A stretch of 44,149 nucleotides of DNA, taken from assembly GCF_011742165.1 (NCBI RefSeq), contig NZ_JAAQTO010000060.1, positions 1-44,149 of the forward strand, in the 5' to 3' direction. The stretch comes from Billgrantia bachuensis (GTDB lineage: Bacteria > Pseudomonadota > Gammaproteobacteria > Pseudomonadales > Halomonadaceae). Shown piece by piece: positions 40,138 through 44,149 of this stretch. Both the position numbers and the translations under genes were made by a program. Each line of letters opens with the position of its first letter. Positions within the stretch are counted from its first letter, which is position 1. Below the pieces are notes generated by a model, which ran no database searches, was not told where the DNA came from, and worked only from the letters and a program-made list of their open reading frames with translations.

Positions 40138-42879
40138 TCAGCTCAGCTGACCGCAGCACTGCTTGTACTTCTTCCCCGATCCACACGGGCAGGGATCGTT
40201 GCGCCCCACCTTGGGCCCTTCGCGGCGCACGGGCCGGCCATCGGCCGCGGCGGCCGGCGCGGGAGCGCTCGACGCCTCGCTCTCGGTGAGTTCCGGGGCA
40301 TCGTGACGACTCGCGGCGGTCGCCTTCTCGCGCTCCAGCGCCTCACGCCGCTGACGCTCGAGCTCATCGACCTCCTCCGGCCGGCGCACATGCACGTGGC
40401 TGGTGATACGGGTGATATCGGCCTTGATATTGGTCAGCAGGGTCTGGAATAGCTCAAACGCCTCACGCTTGTACTCCTGCTTGGGGTTCTTCTGAGCGTA
40501 TCCGCGCAGGTGAATACCGCGACGCAGGTGATCCATGGACTGCAGATGCTCCTTCCAGCGCGTGTCGAGCACCTGCAGCATGATCTGTTTCTCGAAGCGG
40601 CGCATCAGCTCGGCGCCGGCAATGTCGACCTTCTCCTGATAGATGCCTCGATGCATCTCGTGCAGGCGCTCGCGCAGCTGCTCTTCGTGGAAACGCTCGT
40701 CCGATTCGGACCACTCCAGCACCGGGGCTTCGAGGTTGAACTCGGTCTTCAGGTGCTCCTGCAGGCCGGCCAGGTCCCACTGCTCCGGCAAGCTCTGCGG
40801 CGGCACGAACTCGCTGATGGCGAGGTCGAGCACCTCGTCGCGGATGCCCAGCACGTTCGCAGAGACATCCTCGGCGGCCAGGATCTCATTGCGCTGTTCG
40901 TAAATCACGCGTCGCTGGTCGTTGGCCACGTCATCGTACTCGAGCAACTGCTTGCGAATGTCGAAGTTGCGGCTCTCGACCTTCTTCTGCGCGCGCTCCA
41001 CGGCGTTGGTGACCATCTTGTGCTCGATCGCCTCGCCGCGCTCGAGGCCCAGCGCCTTCATCATGCGCTGCACCCGGTCGGAACCGAACAGGCGCATCAG
41101 GCTGTCTTCCATGGAAAGGAAGAAGCGCGTCGAGCCCGGATCGCCTTGGCGGCCGGCACGGCCGCGCAACTGGTTGTCGATGCGGCGGGATTCATGGCGC
41201 TCGGAGCCGACCACGTGCAGGCCACCGGCCTCCAGCACCGTCTCGTGGCGCACCCGCCACTCCTCGCGCAGCTTCTCGATCTGCTCCTCGGTGGGGTTTT
41301 CGAGCTTGGCCGCCTCGGCCTCCCAGTTGCCACCCAGCACGATGTCGGTGCCACGACCGGCCATGTTGGTGGCAATGGTGATGGCACCGGGGCGCCCGGC
41401 CTGGGCAATGATCTCGGCCTCGCTCTGGTGCTGCTTGGCGTTGAGTACGTTGAAATTGAGCCCCGCCTGCTTCATCAACCCCGCCAGGTACTCCGAGGTC
41501 TCGATGGAAGCGGTACCCACCAGCACCGGACGTCCGGCCTCGGTCTCGACCTTGACGTCGTTGATGATCGCTTCGAACTTCTCCTCTGCCGTCAGGTAGA
41601 CCAGGTCGTTGAGATCGCGGCGCACCAACGGCCGGTTGGTGGGGATGACAATCACGTCCAGGCCATAGATCTGGCGGAACTCGAAGGCCTCGGTATCGGC
41701 GGTGCCGGTCATGCCGGCCAGCTTGTCATAGAGGCGGAAGTAGTTCTGGAAGGTGGTCGAGGCCAGCGTCTGGCTCTCGCGCTGTACCGGCACGCCCTCC
41801 TTGGCCTCCACCGCCTGGTGCAAGCCTTCGGACCAGCGCCGCCCCGGCATGGTGCGGCCGGTGTGCTCGTCGACGATCACCACCTGGTTGTTGGCGACGA
41901 TGTAGTCGACGTCGCGGTGGTACAGGTGGCGGGCACGCAGCGCCGAGTGCATGTGGTGCAGCAGGTTGAGATTCTGGGCGGCATAGAGCGAGTCCTCCGG
42001 GCCCAGCAGCCCCTCGGCACGCATCAGCTCCTCGACCTTGTGGTGGCCGGCCTCGGTGATTTCGACCTGCTTGTGCTTCTCTTCGAGCACGAAGTCGCCG
42101 CTGACGGGAGCGTCGTCGTCTTCGGAGACCTCGCCCTTCTCCAGCTGCGTGGCCAGGCGGTCGACCACCTTGTAGAGCTCGGTGTTCTCATCCACGGCAC
42201 CGGAAATTATCAGCGGCGTACGCGCCTCATCGATCAGGATCGAGTCCACCTCGTCGACGATGGCGAAGCTCAGGTCGCGCTGGACCTTGTCTTCCAGTGA
42301 GAAGGCCATGTTGTCGCGCAGGTAGTCGAAGCCATACTCGTTGTTGGTGCCATAGGTAATGTCGCAGGCGTAGGCGGCACGCTTCTCCTCGGAGGTCTGC
42401 CCGGAGAAGATGACGCCCACGGAGAGACCCAGGAACTCGTATAGCGGACGCATCCACTCGGCATCGCGGCGTGCCAGGTAGTCGTTCACGGTTACCACGT
42501 GCACGCCATTGCCCGGCAGGGCGTTGAGATAAACCGCCAGAGTGGCTACCAGGGTCTTGCCCTCGCCGGTCTTCATTTCGGCGATTCGCCCGCGGTGCAA
42601 CGTCATGCCACCGATCATCTGCACGTCGAAGTGGCGCATGCCCATTACACGCTTGCTGGCCTCACGCACCGTGGCGAATGCCTCGGGCAGCAGGGCATCG
42701 AGGCTTTCACCCGCCTTCAGCCGCTCGCGGAACTCCTCGGTACGCGCCTGAAGGGCGGCATCGTCGAGTGCCTCGAACTGTGGTTCCAGCGCGCTTACCT
42801 GTGCCACCTGGCGCTGCATGCGCTTGACTTCACGGTCGTTCTTGGAGCCGACGACCTTGCGTAACAAAGTATTGATCAT
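40138..42879 (-). CDS. secA: Preprotein translocase ATPase SecA
   Basis: This 913-aa motor drives proteins through SecYEG. The N-terminus (MINTLLRKVVGSKNDREVKRM) is typical. Motifs include Walker A in AEMKTGEGKTLVA, VDEVDSILIDEARTPLIISG, the preprotein-binding domain, AGRGTDIVLGGNW, GRAGRQGDPGS, and the C-terminal zinc site CPCGSGKKYKQCC that binds SecB. The ribosome binding site is weak (TGGACG), and a small exported ORF ends 84 nt upstream, hinting at translational control as with SecM in E. coli. Confidence 0.98.
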   Translation of the reverse strand: MINTLLRKVVGSKNDREVKRMQRQVAQVSALEPQFEALDDAALQARTEEFRERLKAGESLDALLPEAFATVREASKRVMGMRHFDVQMIGGMTLHRGRIAEMKTGEGKTLVATLAVYLNALPGNGVHVVTVNDYLARRDAEWMRPLYEFLGLSVGVIFSGQTSEEKRAAYACDITYGTNNEYGFDYLRDNMAFSLEDKVQRDLSFAIVDEVDSILIDEARTPLIISGAVDENTELYKVVDRLATQLEKGEVSEDDDAPVSGDFVLEEKHKQVEITEAGHHKVEELMRAEGLLGPEDSLYAAQNLNLLHHMHSALRARHLYHRDVDYIVANNQVVIVDEHTGRTMPGRRWSEGLHQAVEAKEGVPVQRESQTLASTTFQNYFRLYDKLAGMTGTADTEAFEFRQIYGLDVIVIPTNRPLVRRDLNDLVYLTAEEKFEAIINDVKVETEAGRPVLVGTASIETSEYLAGLMKQAGLNFNVLNAKQHQSEAEIIAQAGRPGAITIATNMAGRGTDIVLGGNWEAEAAKLENPTEEQIEKLREEWRVRHETVLEAGGLHVVGSERHESRRIDNQLRGRAGRQGDPGSTRFFLSMEDSLMRLFGSDRVQRMMKALGLERGEAIEHKMVTNAVERAQKKVESRNFDIRKQLLEYDDVANDQRRVIYEQRNEILAAEDVSANVLGIRDEVLDLAISEFVPPQSLPEQWDLAGLQEHLKTEFNLEAPVLEWSESDERFHEEQLRERLHEMHRGIYQEKVDIAGAELMRRFEKQIMLQVLDTRWKEHLQSMDHLRRGIHLRGYAQKNPKQEYKREAFELFQTLLTNIKADITRITSHVHVRRPEEVDELERQRREALEREKATAASRHDAPELTESEASSAPAPAAAADGRPVRREGPKVGRNDPCPCGSGKKYKQCCGQLS

Positions 42880-42963
42880 GGAACGTCCATTCTGCGTATC
42901 GCGGTTAACCGGCAGTGTGCAAGACTGGCGCCTGGCCAGCCGCCACCGGCAGCATTCGTTGGC
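42880..42963 (-). promoter_or_regulatory. Gap between leader ORF and secA with hairpin
   Basis: The 84 nt between the leader-ORF stop and the secA ATG hold a 7-bp hairpin (42923-42941, one G-U pair, 5-nt loop) and a palindrome CGGTTAACCG (42902-42911) lying 22-31 nt before the ATG. In E. coli the secM-secA gap forms a hairpin that hides the secA ribosome binding site; a similar role is inferred. No terminator is present, so the two ORFs would share a transcript. Confidence 0.4.
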
Positions 42964-43332
42964 TTACGAGCAACACGACAGGTGGGGAGGACCACGGCGA
43001 GAAAGGACGTCATGGGCGGCGGCCCAGCGACGCGGTGGCATCAAGCGCGGTGGAACGACACGCTTCGTCATGATCGCCGGGCGCCGCCGCGGCCAATGCG
43101 GCAAGGCGCGGCGGCGGGCCACGTGACGACAGCGGGCGCGCATCAAGGTCGGAGCGAGAATACAGGTCTGCACCACCCGCTCGGCCAGACGCAGCGTTTC
43201 CGCCTGGCTCAGACCAGCCGGCAACAGACAGCCCACCAACAAGCCGGCCAGCCACCAGCGCGACCGCTGTCGACAGCGGGTCGACACAGCCGATGGGCTG
43301 GCGACGCTACGATCCTGTGGCTGGGCGGTCAT
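42964..43332 (-). CDS. Small exported protein upstream of secA, SecM-like candidate
   Basis: A 122-codon frame with gene-like codon use. It has a long basic N-region, a hydrophobic core (WWLAGLLVGCLLPAGL, residues 26-41) and a likely signal-peptidase site after SQA (residue 44). The mature part is short, Arg- and Pro-rich. Near the C-terminus it reads W103-x8-R112-R113-G114-P115, followed by PHLS; the E. coli SecM arrest peptide has W155-x7-R-A-G-P166 followed by QRLT. Position before secA, size class, signal peptide and the C-terminal RxGP all fit a secretion monitor. The F and I-R-A residues of SecM are not kept, so arrest is a hypothesis. GGAG lies 12 nt before the ATG. Confidence 0.5.
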   Translation of the reverse strand: MTAQPQDRSVASPSAVSTRCRQRSRWWLAGLLVGCLLPAGLSQAETLRLAERVVQTCILAPTLMRARCRHVARRRALPHWPRRRPAIMTKRVVPPRLMPPRRWAAAHDVLSRRGPPHLSCCS

Positions 43333-43394
43333 GCTGTCGCTGATCTCCGAGCGTGCTAGGCTTGGCGTGTTGGTTCGGATGAGAAAACAAGCCC

Positions 43395-43856
43395 ATGAGT
43401 ATAAAGGTTAAGCGCTCACGAGCACAGCCCATGTCTCGGCTACTGGGAGGCAACGGGGAACTGGCGCCATTGATGCGCACGGCAAGGCTGATCGCCCGGG
43501 CACAACAGCACCTGCGCGAGCACCTTCCGGAAGAGGTGCGCGAACACCTGTTCGTGGGAGGTTACCACGACGGCAAGCTGGCCCTGCTCACCGACCGTGC
43601 GGTATGGCTGACCTGGCTGCGCTACGAGCAGCCGCGCCTGCTCGAACTGCTACACCAGTTGCCGGAATTCGCCGCGGTCACCGGCTTCAGCCTGAAGGTC
43701 CGTCCCGTGCGTCCGCTCAAGGTGCCGCCACGCCAGATCCGAACGCTGCCAGCGCCGGCCGCCGACGAGATCTCGGCTTGTGCCGCCGATGTCGAAGACC
43801 CGCGGCTCAAGCGCGCCCTGGAACGACTCGCCTCTCACGCGGAGCGCGGCGATTAG
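43395..43856 (+). CDS. dciA: DUF721 protein, DciA-like helicase-loading factor
   Basis: A 153-aa basic protein of the DUF721 (DciA) family. DciA proteins help load the replicative helicase DnaB in bacteria lacking DnaC. The conserved KH-like core includes LREHLPEEVREHLFVGGYHDGKLALLTDRAVWLTWLRY-type sequence and GFSLKVRPVRPL. The C-terminal part is Pro/Ala-rich and probably disordered. It is divergent from the secA leader ORF across only 62 bp, a neighbourhood shared with Pseudomonas (PA4405) from memory. The ribosome binding site is weak. Confidence 0.82.
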   Translation: MSIKVKRSRAQPMSRLLGGNGELAPLMRTARLIARAQQHLREHLPEEVREHLFVGGYHDGKLALLTDRAVWLTWLRYEQPRLLELLHQLPEFAAVTGFSLKVRPVRPLKVPPRQIRTLPAPAADEISACAADVEDPRLKRALERLASHAERGD

Positions 43857-43875
43857 CGCTGCTTGCTGCGAATGA

Positions 43876-44136
43876 TCACGCCAGACGGTAGGTGGTACCG
43901 TCCACCTCGACTTCGCGAATATCGTCATAGGAGACGGTAACACCGTTGATGTCGCCGGGCTCTCCTTCATGCTCCATCAGCATCGTCTCGGGTACGACTT
44001 TCACGCCAGTGACCCCAATGTGCTGGATACGCGCCGAGAAGCGCTTGCCTTCGCGTTCGACGACCACACGCTCGCCGAACATGCAGCGCCCTACCTGAGC
44101 CCGCAGTTCTTTCTTCTCCACCTGCTTGACGGCCAT
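43876..44136 (-). CDS. Hypothetical 86-aa protein
   Basis: An 86-aa, probably cytoplasmic protein with a Lys/Glu-rich start (MAVKQVEKKELRAQVG) and a beta-rich remainder (GERVVVEREGKRFSARIQHIG, VTVSYDDIREVEVDGTTYRL). I do not recognise the family. It recalls small beta-barrel folds (PilZ- or SH3-like) but no diagnostic motif is visible. A GGGAGGA site precedes the ATG, so it looks like a real gene. It converges on dciA with a 19-bp gap and no terminator; its upstream context is outside the window. Confidence 0.7.
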   Translation of the reverse strand: MAVKQVEKKELRAQVGRCMFGERVVVEREGKRFSARIQHIGVTGVKVVPETMLMEHEGEPGDINGVTVSYDDIREVEVDGTTYRLA

Positions 44137-44149
44137 CGTGTCCTCCCTG

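Noticed and set aside
40510..42300. 596-codon open frame antisense to secA
   Set aside because: Long only because secA is long and GC-rich. The opposite strand encodes an unmistakable SecA, and the antisense product has no recognisable motif.

Overview
The window looks like a piece of the core chromosome of a high-GC gammaproteobacterium. The best guess is Halomonadaceae (Halomonas or a close relative). This rests on gene content and order: from memory, almost the whole window is colinear with two Pseudomonas aeruginosa blocks, PA2951-PA2987 (etf to lol) and PA4400-PA4405 (nudix-thiE, argJ, secA, DUF721). No database search was possible. There are no IS elements, prophage genes, tRNA or rRNA genes, or CRISPR arrays.

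Layout. (1) 1-3180: start of etfB, divergent from ETF-ubiquinone oxidoreductase, then an orphan sugar-nucleotide-type dehydrogenase. (2) 3270-17122, minus strand: a long run of housekeeping genes. In transcription order it is yceD, rpmF, plsX, fabD, fabG, acpP, fabF, pabC, mltG, tmk, holB, pilZ, tatD, DUF1285, a UvrD-like helicase and a mercaptopyruvate sulfurtransferase. It joins fatty-acid and phospholipid synthesis to ribosome and replication genes, with a terminator and fresh promoters around acpP and fabF. (3) 17240-20545: maf/yceF (plus), converging on rluC, a HAD phosphatase and sppA (minus). (4) 20546-23909: rne, with a predicted 5' leader of about 465 nt and a repeat-bearing scaffold domain. 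(5) 23952-32679, minus strand: comEC, exbB, exbD, msbA, lpxK, a Trm112-like gene, kdsB, a low-Mr protein tyrosine phosphatase and murB. This is an envelope operon in which most joints overlap by 4 bp. (6) 32809-35381: a DUF2062 membrane protein, then lolC/E-type permease and lolD (lipoprotein release). (7) 35542-37502: aguA-aguB, agmatine to putrescine. (8) 37503-37819: a strongly folded intergenic element and a bidirectional terminator. (9) 37820-44136: secA, argJ and nudix-thiE (minus) behind a small exported leader ORF, divergent dciA (DUF721), and an unknown 86-aa protein.

Most notable observations. The 122-codon ORF upstream of secA has a signal peptide and a C-terminal W-x8-R-R-G-P that resembles the SecM arrest sequence (W-x7-R-A-G-P). 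The aguB-thiE intergenic region holds nested inverted repeats and three inner hairpins. yceD has a near-consensus promoter placed so that its mRNA would be almost leaderless. rne has a long structured leader and a nearly perfect 75-bp in-frame duplication. A 10-codon ORF with a strong ribosome binding site sits just before comEC. All function calls come from sequence motifs recognised by eye.
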